A DNA stretch of 25,478 nucleotides from an uncultured Solobacterium sp. (GCA_900552125.1 URYK01000037.1:1-25478), one strand, 5' to 3'. Shown: positions 7,992-14,980, counted from the stretch's first letter. Notes: a model not told the origin generated them from the letters alone. A program made the numbers and translations.

Positions 7992-8982
7992 TCCAGAGAA
8001 TTATTTGCAAGAAATGCTTGAAGGAATATATATTGCAAATAAGAATGAAATCACATATATCAATAATGATAAGCAATGCTTAGTTATAAAAGATAAAAAA
8101 CCAGGAAAAGTTGGTATTGCTACTGGTGGAGGAAGTGGACATTTACCATTATTTCTTGGGTATGTTGGAAAAGGAATGCTAGATGGATGTAGTGTTGGGG
8201 ATGTTTTTCAATCTCCAAGTGCAGAACAAATGCATGCAATAACAAAGGATATTGATCAAGGTGCTGGTGTTTTATATATCTACGGAAATTATAATGGAGA
8301 CATCTTTAACTTTGATATGGCAGCAGAAATGGCAGATTTTGAAGATGATATTCGCGTTGAAACGGTGTTGGGAGCAGATGATGTAGCAAGTGCTGGTCCA
8401 AGTTCACCTGAAGAAAAATCTACGAGAAGAGGAGTTGCCGGTATTTTCTTTATTTATAAATGTGCAGGAGCAGCTGCAGATTTAATGATGGACTTAGATA
8501 ATGTAAAACGAATTGCACAAAAAGCAAGTTGGAATACAAGAACTATGGGTGTCGCTTTAACACCTTGTGTAGTTCCTAGAGTTGGACATGCAGGTTTCTC
8601 TTTAGGGGAAGATGAGATGGAAATAGGTATGGGAATTCATGGAGAAACAGGTATTCGTAGAGGAAAAATTGAACCTGCAGATCAAATAACTCAAGAAATG
8701 ATGGATAAAATATTAGGAGATTTACCTTTTGAAAGCGGAGATGAAGTTGCAGTATTAGTGAACGGATTAGGTGCAACTCCATTAGATGAACAGTTTATTG
8801 TTACTAGAAAAATAAATGAAATTCTAAATGAGAAAGGAATTCATGTTCATCGTTATTATGTTGGAGAATACGCTACTTCTTTAGAAATGGCAGGATTATC
8901 AATTTCTTTATTGAAACTTGATGAAGAATTAAAAACACTAATTGATCATCCAGCTAATACACCATTCTTCAAACAATTTTAG
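7972..8982 (+). CDS. DhaK-type kinase substrate-binding subunit, divergent (copy 2)
   Basis: This second DhaK homologue has 336 residues. It retains GGGSGH (His57) and GNYNGD (Asp110) and has the covalent-histidine segment GIHGETG with His223. The usual GSGHEP is GSGHLP here, and the HGEPG proline is replaced by Thr. These differences from DhaK1 place it in a separate sub-lineage, more like the DhaK homologues assigned to tetroses or modified trioses than canonical DHA kinase; that placement is from motif memory, not a tree. The ATG at 7972 follows GAGGAG and lies inside the phosphatase gene. The next gene, DhaL2, has its AGGAGG starting on the last base but one of this gene's stop codon, so the pair is tightly coupled. 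Confidence 0.88.
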   Translation: MKKIINNPENYLQEMLEGIYIANKNEITYINNDKQCLVIKDKKPGKVGIATGGGSGHLPLFLGYVGKGMLDGCSVGDVFQSPSAEQMHAITKDIDQGAGVLYIYGNYNGDIFNFDMAAEMADFEDDIRVETVLGADDVASAGPSSPEEKSTRRGVAGIFFIYKCAGAAADLMMDLDNVKRIAQKASWNTRTMGVALTPCVVPRVGHAGFSLGEDEMEIGMGIHGETGIRRGKIEPADQITQEMMDKILGDLPFESGDEVAVLVNGLGATPLDEQFIVTRKINEILNEKGIHVHRYYVGEYATSLEMAGLSISLLKLDEELKTLIDHPANTPFFKQF

Positions 8983-8992
8983 GAGGAATTAT

Positions 8993-9616
8993 ATGAATAC
9001 AGATTATATAAAAAAACTTTTAGCCTGCATGGCCGAAGTAATGCAAGAAAATAAGGAATTACTAATTGAATACGATAGTGTTGTTGGAGATGGAGACTTA
9101 GGTTTAACAATGTCTGACGGATTTAATGCTGCTAGTGATAAAATTGCATCATCTACAGAAACGGACATTGGAAAAATGCTTTATTTTGCAGGAAAAGCAA
9201 TGTCAACAGCAGTTCCTTCTACAATGGGAACGTTAATGGCATCAGGATTTATGCAAGCTGGAAAAGCTTTAAAAGGAAAAGAAGAATTAACTAATGAAGA
9301 ATTGGTAACTTTATTTGAAGCATACGAAGAAGGCGTAGCTAATAGAGGAAAAGCAAAAATAGGAGATAAAACATTTTTAGATGGTTTACATCCGGCTGTT
9401 GAATCTTTAAAAGAAAATATTACCAAAGTTAGTTTACATGAAGCAGCTACTCTTGCTGCAAAAGCTGCAGAAGATGGTTATGAAAATACTGCTACTATGT
9501 TAGCAGTTCATGGAAGAGCTGCAACTAGAGGAGAAGCAAGCCGTTCATTGAAAGATCCAGGTGCTTATGTAGCAGTACTAATGATGAAGGCTTTTGAGAA
9601 ATCTTGCGTTGATTAA
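8993..9616 (+). CDS. DhaL-type kinase nucleotide-binding subunit, divergent (copy 2)
   Basis: This is the partner of DhaK2. I start it at ATG 8993 (207 residues) because AGGAGG lies at 8981-8986; a longer frame from 8942 would run through the end of the DhaK2 gene without its own ribosome binding site. Residues 28-37 read DSVVGDGDLG. The three Mg-binding aspartates (28, 33, 35) remain, but the histidine of the usual GDGDHG motif is Leu36. AVPSTMGTLMASG is the nucleotide loop and HGRAATRGEASR the C-terminal conserved stretch. It is the last gene of the operon, 22 nt before a strong terminator stem. It is catalytically competent as far as metal binding goes; substrate and phosphodonor are not determined. 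Confidence 0.88.
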   Translation: MNTDYIKKLLACMAEVMQENKELLIEYDSVVGDGDLGLTMSDGFNAASDKIASSTETDIGKMLYFAGKAMSTAVPSTMGTLMASGFMQAGKALKGKEELTNEELVTLFEAYEEGVANRGKAKIGDKTFLDGLHPAVESLKENITKVSLHEAATLAAKAAEDGYENTATMLAVHGRAATRGEASRSLKDPGAYVAVLMMKAFEKSCVD

Positions 9617-9638
9617 ATACATGTATTAAAAAATAGCT

Positions 9639-9682
9639 AAAAAGGATTCTAAATTTTTGATAATCAATTTGGAATCCTTTTT
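9639..9682. terminator. Strong bidirectional terminator closing the PTS/DHA-kinase operon
   Basis: A 17-bp stem (9639-9655 with 9666-9682, one G:U pair) carries an A-run on the left and a T-run on the right. It can therefore stop both the plus-strand operon and the convergent HAD gene that ends at 9691. Confidence 0.9.
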
Positions 9683-9690
9683 CATGTTTC

Positions 9691-10479
9691 TTAAATAAAT
9701 TTATGATCTTTTAGAAAAATATATATACCATCTTCATTACTGTTTCCACATACATAGTCGGCAACACTTTTACAGGCTTCACTTCCATTACCCATTGCAA
9801 CACCAATACTAGCATCTTGTATCATTTCAATATCTCCACCGCTATCACCAAATGCAAGATAAGCATTTATGTTAAAATTCCAATATTTCATTAATTGATG
9901 AATTCCACTTGCTTTTGTAGCATTTTTTGGAAACAGATCGGTATTTAAAATTCCTGCATATTGTAAGCGTACTTTTGGCATATGCTGAAATAATGGTTCA
10001 TAACGGAAACCTTCTTCCATAATGAATGTTATAAGAAAGATATCTTCATCTTGATATGGATGAATATCATTTACATTTAAATTAAAAGTATCTACAAAAT
10101 TTTTACACAATGGACTATCTTGTGTAAAGAATGGTGTATCTCCATAAGCGTAAACAGTGATTTTATGTTCTTCTGCAATTTTAAAAATGTTATGAAGTTC
10201 TTCTTTAGAAAAACAATCTTGATAAATTAATTCATACCTTTCATTAAATACTTGTTGACCTCCAGCACAGACAATGCCATCCCATTGAATCTCATCAAAA
10301 ACCGGAAGATCTTTTATTGATTGTAGTGGACGAGCTGTTGCTAACGCTGTTTTATAGCCAAGTTTCTGTAGTTGCTTAACTGCCTTAATATTTGATTTTG
10401 GAATGGAATCAGTTTTGTGATCGTAATAGGTTCCATCAATATCAAAAAAAATAGCTTTTATATCTTGTTTAAAATCCAT
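9691..10479 (-). CDS. Cof-type HAD-IIB family phosphatase
   Basis: This cytoplasmic haloacid-dehalogenase-type phosphatase is probably active on small phosphorylated metabolites (sugar phosphates, FMN or PLP in known relatives). From Met at 10479, motif I is FFDIDGT, motif II is LATARP, and motif IV is FGDSGGDIEM near the C-terminus. The long middle segment (about residues 80-185) is the C2B-type cap of the Cof family. The longer frame starts at 10488, but AGAAAGGA (minus strand, ending near 10490) is almost touching that codon and is better spaced from 10479. A TATACT -10-like hexamer lies at 10511-10506 (minus), without a clear -35. It is convergent with the sugar operon, so probably not part of it. 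Specificity cannot be predicted. Confidence 0.85.
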   Translation of the reverse strand: MDFKQDIKAIFFDIDGTYYDHKTDSIPKSNIKAVKQLQKLGYKTALATARPLQSIKDLPVFDEIQWDGIVCAGGQQVFNERYELIYQDCFSKEELHNIFKIAEEHKITVYAYGDTPFFTQDSPLCKNFVDTFNLNVNDIHPYQDEDIFLITFIMEEGFRYEPLFQHMPKVRLQYAGILNTDLFPKNATKASGIHQLMKYWNFNINAYLAFGDSGGDIEMIQDASIGVAMGNGSEACKSVADYVCGNSNEDGIYIFLKDHKFI

Positions 10480-10568
10480 TTTCATCATTTCCTTTCTCTA
10501 TGATTAGTATAAGATAAATTAAAGAAATTCTCTATATATAAATTAATGTAATAGTTTTGAATTAACAA

Positions 10569-10582
10569 TGTATCCGTTTTCA
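10569..10582. promoter_or_regulatory. cre-like site upstream of the cytidylate-kinase-like gene
   Basis: TGTATCCGTTTTCA (minus strand TGAAAACGGATACA) matches the cre consensus with a single mismatch. It sits between the divergent HAD and cytidylate-kinase-like genes, centred about 58 bp upstream of the predicted start of the latter. That distance resembles CcpA-activated sites such as Bacillus ackA, but chance or action on the HAD gene is possible. Confidence 0.4.
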
Positions 10583-10598
10583 AATTCTTTAAAATCCA

Positions 10599-10627
10599 TT
10601 GATGTTATTTCTTTTAAAGGGTATAAT
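10599..10627 (+). promoter_or_regulatory. Sigma-A promoter of the cytidylate-kinase-like gene
   Basis: The -35 is TTGATG (10599-10604), the spacer 17 nt and the -10 a perfect TATAAT (10622-10627). The predicted start near 10634 leaves only about 20 nt before the start codon, enough for the AAGGAGG ribosome binding site. Confidence 0.7.
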
Positions 10628-10655
10628 ATAAGTAACAACAAGGAGGTCGATGTTT

Positions 10656-11276
10656 ATGGAAAATAAGACCATTATTACAATTAGTAGACAATTTGGAAGT
10701 GGAGGACGTGAAATCGGAAAGAAAATTGCGGAACAGTTAAATATCCCATTCTACGACAAAGAATTAATTGAAATAGCCGCAAAAGAAAGTGGAATGGACG
10801 AAGAACTCTTTGTAGAAGATGATGAACGTACTAGTAGAGGTTTCCACTTATTAGGAGCTATTGGTTACTCATTAGGAGGACCATTATCCGCTATGACGGA
10901 ATTAACTTTAAATGATCGTTTATTTATTATTCAGTCTGAGGTAATTAAAAATCTGGCTGAAAAAGGATCTTGTGTTATTGTTGGACGTTGTGCTGACTAT
11001 ATTCTTCAAGATCGTAAAGATGTATTAAATGTTTACATCCATGCGGATATGAAAGATCGTATGGAGCGTGCAGTTCATTCTTACGAAGTTGATGAAAGAG
11101 ATATTGAACGTAGCGTTAAGAAAATTGATAAACGCCGTGCTAACTATTACGAATATTATACAGACCGTAAATGGGGACGTGCTGAAAATTATGATATCAG
11201 TATCAATTCTTCAACATTTGGTATCGAGGGATCTGTGGAAATTATTAAAGCATTAGCTAAGAAAAAAATATTATAA
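10656..11276 (+). CDS. Cytidylate-kinase-like family P-loop protein
   Basis: This 206-residue P-loop nucleotide kinase-like protein belongs to the cytidylate kinase-like (AAA_26) family. The N-terminal ITISRQFGSGGREIGKK is the characteristic variant P-loop, and CVIVGRCADYIL (around residues 110-121) and the basic KKIDKRRANYYEYYTDRKWG stretch are the usual later landmarks. The function of this family is not established; it differs from housekeeping Cmk. I start it at ATG 10656 because AGGAGG (10641-10646) is 9 nt away, against 3 nt for ATG 10650. It is monocistronic: its own promoter lies just upstream and a hairpin terminator at 11287-11320. Confidence 0.88.
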   Translation: MENKTIITISRQFGSGGREIGKKIAEQLNIPFYDKELIEIAAKESGMDEELFVEDDERTSRGFHLLGAIGYSLGGPLSAMTELTLNDRLFIIQSEVIKNLAEKGSCVIVGRCADYILQDRKDVLNVYIHADMKDRMERAVHSYEVDERDIERSVKKIDKRRANYYEYYTDRKWGRAENYDISINSSTFGIEGSVEIIKALAKKKIL

Positions 11277-11286
11277 TTACATTTTA

Positions 11287-11320
11287 GGACATATGGTTAA
11301 ATACTATATGTTCTTTTTTT
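11287..11320 (+). terminator. Terminator of the cytidylate-kinase-like gene
   Basis: GGACATATGGT (11287-11297) pairs with ACTATATGTTC (11303-11313) through an 11-bp stem with two G:U pairs and a 5-nt loop. A seven-T run follows directly. Confidence 0.85.
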
Positions 11321-11378
11321 GTACACAATGTGAAAGCTATCTGAAAAGAGTATCCAACCCATAATTTCACAAGATTGT

Positions 11379-11410
11379 TTGACAACATATGGGATTGAGG
11401 TTGATATACT
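11379..11410 (+). promoter_or_regulatory. Promoter of the EF-hand-linker small protein gene
   Basis: A perfect -35 TTGACA (11379-11384) is followed by an extended -10, TG-A-TATACT (11402-11410). The spacing is 20 nt, longer than ideal, so recognition may lean on the TG extension. A ribosome binding site (AAGGAGG, 11426-11432) follows. Confidence 0.5.
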
Positions 11411-11440
11411 ACAAGTAGAAAGCACAAGGAGGTTTCTATT

Positions 11441-11995
11441 ATGAAATGGAAATTGACACATAAGAATGACCATGAATGTATTGAAAATTTGGGTGGAAAG
11501 ACATTAAGCTATGATCCTAATTTAGGAATTCAGATTATTGTCCAAGATGGATTTGCGTTTAAAGATTTAGATAATAATGGTAAGCTAGATCCATTTGAAG
11601 ATTGGCGTCTTCCTCTTACGACTAGAGTACGTGATTTTACAAACCGTTTTGTTTTGTGGCAGGAAAATGATTGTTTGTATTATAAAAAAGGGAAGATTGA
11701 ACTTTCGGAAGAATATATGCAATGGATTGATTCTAAACGTTTCGAATTTACAGTAAGAAATGAAATTGATCCACAGTTAGAGGATATGGAATACCTAAAG
11801 AAAAATTATATCATTTCTATGTTATTGTTAATTTTTGATAATGACCAGGATACAGGAAAAGATGATTATTTACTACAAGTGATTGTACAGAGTATGAATC
11901 TAGGTGTATTTGAGAATATTGTATATAGCGTCATGAGAGTAATTAAAGAATATGTAGTGAAGTATACATCAACACTGCATTTACAGGAATCATAA
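11441..11995 (+). CDS. Uncharacterised protein with an EF-hand-like GH3-type linker
   Basis: This 184-residue protein has no signal peptide or membrane helix. Residues about 36-62 read like the segment just before the catalytic domain of many GH3 beta-glucosidases: a phenylalanine, then DLDNNGKLDPFEDW, then RLPLTTRVRDFTNRF. The D-x-D-x-N-x-K-x-D-x-x-E pattern is a complete EF-hand-like calcium loop. No GH3 barrel follows; the rest is an acidic and then hydrophobic helical region (about residues 100-175, including YIISMLLLIFDN) that I do not recognise. There is a good ribosome binding site, its own promoter and a terminator, so it looks like a real expressed gene and not a decaying fragment. 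It may be a relic of a GH3 gene reused for something else, or a small family sharing the linker. No function assigned. Confidence 0.75.
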   Translation: MKWKLTHKNDHECIENLGGKTLSYDPNLGIQIIVQDGFAFKDLDNNGKLDPFEDWRLPLTTRVRDFTNRFVLWQENDCLYYKKGKIELSEEYMQWIDSKRFEFTVRNEIDPQLEDMEYLKKNYIISMLLLIFDNDQDTGKDDYLLQVIVQSMNLGVFENIVYSVMRVIKEYVVKYTSTLHLQES

Positions 11996-12014
11996 TTATA
12001 AAATAAGATTTATT

Positions 12015-12068
12015 AAGAGAGATTTCTAAGTATTGAATTTGATAATATGAAATCTCTCTTTTTTATTT
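12015..12068 (+). terminator. Terminator after the EF-hand-linker protein gene
   Basis: A perfect 12-bp stem, AAGAGAGATTTC (12015-12026) with GAAATCTCTCTT (12049-12060), is followed by TTTTATTT. The enclosed 22-nt loop can form a small inner TATT/AATA pairing. Confidence 0.85.
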
Positions 12069-12152
12069 ATTTTAAGAAATAAATAGTAAAAATAATATGA
12101 TAGATAATAGCAATGAAATTATATGTTTAATAAAATTACATCATACAAAAAA

Positions 12153-12166
12153 TGAAAACGCTTAAA
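12153..12166. promoter_or_regulatory. cre site upstream of the EIIBC gene
   Basis: TGAAAACGCTTAAA matches cre (TGWAANCGNTNWCA) with a single mismatch. It is centred about 59 bp upstream of the predicted transcription start, just upstream of the -35. CcpA control of the PTS module is likely; the position alone does not settle repression or activation. Confidence 0.6.
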
Positions 12167-12184
12167 TTTTTTATGTGTATAGTC

Positions 12185-12212
12185 TTTACTTTTAAGATAA
12201 AACTGATATAAT
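12185..12212 (+). promoter_or_regulatory. Extended -10 promoter of the PTS/ADP-ribosylglycohydrolase operon
   Basis: A perfect -10 TATAAT (12207-12212) is preceded by TG one base upstream (12204-12205). A weak -35, TTTACT (12185-12190), lies 16 nt before the -10. Transcription should begin near 12219, just before the palindrome at 12224-12247. Confidence 0.7.
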
Positions 12213-12223
12213 ACAGTCATGAC

Positions 12224-12247
12224 GATAAGACGATATAACGTCTTATC
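12224..12247. promoter_or_regulatory. Palindromic operator at the start of the EIIBC transcript
   Basis: Arms GATAAGACG (12224-12232) and CGTCTTATC (12239-12247) are perfectly complementary around ATATAA. Starting at about +5 it would be covered by a repressor blocking the promoter. The GntR/UTRA protein at 14981 is the obvious candidate. A leader-RNA hairpin is the other reading, but no T-tract follows. Confidence 0.6.
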
Positions 12248-12278
12248 TATTGAATGGTTCTGGAAAGGAAGGGATAAT

Positions 12279-13658
12279 ATGGAATCATCAAAAAAATTAG
12301 CAACAGAATTGCTATCATTAATGGGTGGAAAGGAGAATATAATTTCGGTAACACATTGTGCAACAAGATTACGTCCTCAAATAAAAGATAGAAATATCGT
12401 TGATACAGATGCTATTTCAAAATTAGATGGTGTAACTGGAGTTGTAAACAAAGATTCTGGATTACAGATTATTATTGGTACACATGTTGGGAAAATTTAT
12501 GATTCTTTTGTGGAAGAATTAGGAAATATCGAAAATGAAAGTAATGTACAGCCTATAAATGAAGAACGAAAGAAAAAAGAATGGTTTAATGAGTTTGTAG
12601 CACTTGTAGTCAGTATATTTTCACCATTATTACCATTGTTGGCAGGTTCAGGGTTAATTCGAGGTTTTACAATTTTAGCTAATGAATTAGGGTGGTTATC
12701 TACAGATAGTCCGACAAATTTACTTTTGACTCTTATCGCAACATCCGTATTTTACTTTTTACCTTTATTAGTTGCGATTACAACAGCAAAAAGATTTAAG
12801 ACAAGCCCTTATATAGCTGTTGCAGTATTGGGTGCATTAATTATGCCAGATTTTATTGCCTTAGTGCAAAATGGTGGTGGTAATACAGTTAATTTCTTTG
12901 GTATGTCTATGCCGGTATTTAACTATACAAGTCAAATTATTCCAGCAATCATAACTACATGGATTCAATCTAAAATGGAACACTTTATGGAAAGTAAAAT
13001 ACCTAGCAGTTTGCATATGATTGTTATTCCAACTGTATTGTTAGTTGTACTTGTTCCTTTAACAGTAGGATTAGTTGGACCTCTAGGAAATTATATTAGT
13101 ATTGGAATTGCACAGCTAGTAGATTGGCTTGCTAATATTAATCCAATTATAACTGGAGCAGTCGTAGGTGGAATTTGGAATATTTTAATTATGTTTGGTG
13201 TACATTGGGCTCCAAATACAATGGTAATCATTCCTGATATTGCTAAAAATGGTAGTTCTCCATTTATTGCATACGGAGCAAATGCTAACTTTGGTATGGC
13301 AGGCGCAGCTTTTGCAATCTTTTTGAAATCAAAAAACAAAGAGTTGAAAAACTTCTCTGTTACAGCAATAACTTCAGTTATGTTATCAGGAATTGTTGAA
13401 CCAGCAATTTATGGATTAGGAGTAAAATATAAAACACCTTTGATTGCTGGATGTTTAGGTGCTGCAATTGGTGGTGCTTTTATGGGAATGTTCCATGTTG
13501 TTGGTAATGCATTTGTTTTCGGTGGATTAACTACAATACCAGCATTTGCAGGTGAAACTTTATGGGCTTATATTGTTGGTTTAGCATTATCATTTGTTGG
13601 TGGAATGATTTTGACATTTGTATTTGGAATAAAAGATCCTGAAGCAAAAATGAATTAG
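12279..13658 (+). CDS. PTS EIIBC permease, beta-glucoside/sucrose/trehalose class
   Basis: This membrane sugar transporter-kinase has an N-terminal EIIB (residues about 1-85; phospho-Cys27 in VTHCATRLR) fused to an EIIC of about ten helices (about 105-455). EIIC landmarks are FSPLLPLLAGSGL, FGVHWAP and GIVEPAIYGLG, the last being the substrate-binding glutamate loop of this class. It lacks the C-terminal EIIA found in BglP, so a separate glucose-type EIIA must supply phosphate. The start is ATG 12279 after GGAAAGGAAGGG; an upstream in-frame ATG at 12219 coincides with the predicted transcription start and runs through the palindrome, so it is rejected. The stop is followed after 24 nt by the ADP-ribosylglycohydrolase homologue. 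The sugar is not predictable; no GH1, GH4, GH13 or GH32 phosphoglycosidase is adjacent. Confidence 0.9.
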   Translation: MESSKKLATELLSLMGGKENIISVTHCATRLRPQIKDRNIVDTDAISKLDGVTGVVNKDSGLQIIIGTHVGKIYDSFVEELGNIENESNVQPINEERKKKEWFNEFVALVVSIFSPLLPLLAGSGLIRGFTILANELGWLSTDSPTNLLLTLIATSVFYFLPLLVAITTAKRFKTSPYIAVAVLGALIMPDFIALVQNGGGNTVNFFGMSMPVFNYTSQIIPAIITTWIQSKMEHFMESKIPSSLHMIVIPTVLLVVLVPLTVGLVGPLGNYISIGIAQLVDWLANINPIITGAVVGGIWNILIMFGVHWAPNTMVIIPDIAKNGSSPFIAYGANANFGMAGAAFAIFLKSKNKELKNFSVTAITSVMLSGIVEPAIYGLGVKYKTPLIAGCLGAAIGGAFMGMFHVVGNAFVFGGLTTIPAFAGETLWAYIVGLALSFVGGMILTFVFGIKDPEAKMN

Positions 13659-13682
13659 TGAATTTGATAATAGGAGGTTTAT

Positions 13683-14711
13683 ATGGAATTAAATAAGAAA
13701 ATTGAAGGTATATTATCTTTGGCAGCTATTGGTGATGCGATGGGAGCAGCAACCGAAAATATGCCTTATGAAGCTATTCGAGAAGAGTTTAATGGAGGAG
13801 TTAAGACTTTTATTAAACCAGGAGAAACTGCATTTGCATTAGGTAATGAAGCAGGAGAGATCACAGATGATTTTTCTCAGATTTATTATTTATCAAACGC
13901 AATAGTAGAAAACGAAGGAAAACTTAATAAAGACATTGTAATAAAAGCAATCTTAGATTGGTCAAATGAACCTAAATACTTTAATCGATTTGCTGGTCCA
14001 ACTACTAGAGGCGCAATTGAAATGTATAAAAATCCAGATCAAAAAGGGTTAAAACCTTTACCTGGAGCAGCAGCTGTTGATTATGCAGCAAAAGCGACAA
14101 ATGGGGCAGCAATGAAGATAGCTCCAGCAGGTATTTTAAATCCAGCAAATTTAGAAAAAGCTATTGATGATGCAATTATTGTTACACAAGTTACTCATGA
14201 TAACTCTTTAGCAATTTCAGGTGCGTGTGCTGTGGCAGCAGCTGTAAGTGCAGCTTTGGCAGAAAATGCAACTATAGATGAAGCTATTTATGCTGGACTT
14301 TACGGTGCATATCGTGGAGATACTAAAGCAAGATCTATCTCAAGAGTTGTTGCTGGAGCGAGTGTAGTAGAAAGAACAAAATTAGCTTTAGAAATCGCAG
14401 AAGAAGCAGGAGATAAAGAAGCTAAACTAAGAAAACTATCTAAAGTTGTAGGTAGCGGACTTCATATTTCTGAGGCAGTTCCTTGTGCTTTTGGTATTAT
14501 TGCCTTAAATAAAGATAATCCATTACAGGCCGTAATTGATGCTGTTAATATTGGTTATGATACAGATACGATAGCTACAATTGTAGGATCTATAGTGGGA
14601 GCTTTCATAGATTTTGAAAATGAAGAATTTATTAAGTTACATGAAGAAGTACAACGAGTAAATAACTTTGATTTGGAAGATTTAGCTAATCGTTTAGCAT
14701 CATTTATATAA
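13683..14711 (+). CDS. ADP-ribosylglycohydrolase family protein
   Basis: This is a metal-dependent hydrolase of the DraG/ARH fold, which in characterised members cuts N- or O-glycosidic bonds to ADP-ribose. The 342 residues include GDAMGAATE (17-25), EITDDF with Thr61-Asp62-Asp63, GSGLHISEAVPCAFG (257-271) and YDTDT with Asp293, Asp295 and Thr296. These supply the TDD and D-x-D-T residues that bind the two metals in ARH proteins, so the enzyme looks active. The usual GEWTDDT reads GEITDDF. It lies 24 nt after the PTS gene with a strong AGGAGG (13672-13677), so it is co-transcribed. Because it is the only hydrolase in a sugar module, it probably acts on an imported glycoside phosphate and not on ADP-ribosylated protein; E. 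coli YegU beside a transporter, PfkB kinase and GntR is a parallel arrangement. Confidence 0.88.
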   Translation: MELNKKIEGILSLAAIGDAMGAATENMPYEAIREEFNGGVKTFIKPGETAFALGNEAGEITDDFSQIYYLSNAIVENEGKLNKDIVIKAILDWSNEPKYFNRFAGPTTRGAIEMYKNPDQKGLKPLPGAAAVDYAAKATNGAAMKIAPAGILNPANLEKAIDDAIIVTQVTHDNSLAISGACAVAAAVSAALAENATIDEAIYAGLYGAYRGDTKARSISRVVAGASVVERTKLALEIAEEAGDKEAKLRKLSKVVGSGLHISEAVPCAFGIIALNKDNPLQAVIDAVNIGYDTDTIATIVGSIVGAFIDFENEEFIKLHEEVQRVNNFDLEDLANRLASFI

Positions 14712-14719
14712 TAATAATG

Positions 14720-14766
14720 AACATCTTAAGATATATTCAGTATATAATCTTAAGATGTTTTCTTCT
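14720..14766 (+). terminator. Terminator of the PTS/ADP-ribosylglycohydrolase operon
   Basis: A perfect 13-bp stem, AACATCTTAAGAT (14720-14732) with ATCTTAAGATGTT (14747-14759), is followed by a T-rich tail interrupted by single C residues (14760-14766). It separates the transporter/hydrolase operon from the GntR gene. Confidence 0.8.
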
Positions 14767-14901
14767 TATCTATATATGTTAATTTATACTATACAAAGAG
14801 TTAAAGTGAAAATAATCGAATATTTTTATATCACATGTATTCATGCAATCTGAAAAATAAACTTGTATGTATGAAATTTGTTTATTAAACAGCAAGTATA
14901 A

Positions 14902-14951
14902 CCTTCATTGTATAGTATTTACATTCAATATGTTATGAATTATAATGAAGG
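14902..14951. promoter_or_regulatory. Inverted repeat bracketing the GntR gene promoter
   Basis: CCTTCATT (14902-14909) and AATGAAGG (14944-14951) are perfect inverted copies separated by 34 nt, and TATA motifs continue on the inner side of both. They lie just upstream of the -35 and over the -10/+1, which suggests paired half-sites for autoregulation. Chance is not excluded in AT-rich DNA. Confidence 0.35.
14918..14946 (+). promoter_or_regulatory. Sigma-A promoter of the GntR-family regulator
   Basis: The -35 is TTTACA (14918-14923), the spacer 17 nt and the -10 a perfect TATAAT (14941-14946), giving a start near 14953. This excludes the in-frame ATG at 14945 as start codon and supports 14981. 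Confidence 0.75.
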
Positions 14952-14980
14952 CAAGTTTTATAATTGACGGGGTGAATCAT

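Noticed and set aside
8942..8992. Upstream extension of DhaL2 (17 extra residues)
   Set aside because: It lies inside the end of DhaK2; AGGAGG at 8981-8986 clearly serves the ATG at 8993.
12219..12278. Upstream start for the EIIBC protein (20 extra residues)
   Set aside because: That ATG sits at the predicted transcription start, has no ribosome binding site, and the extension would be encoded by the palindromic operator.
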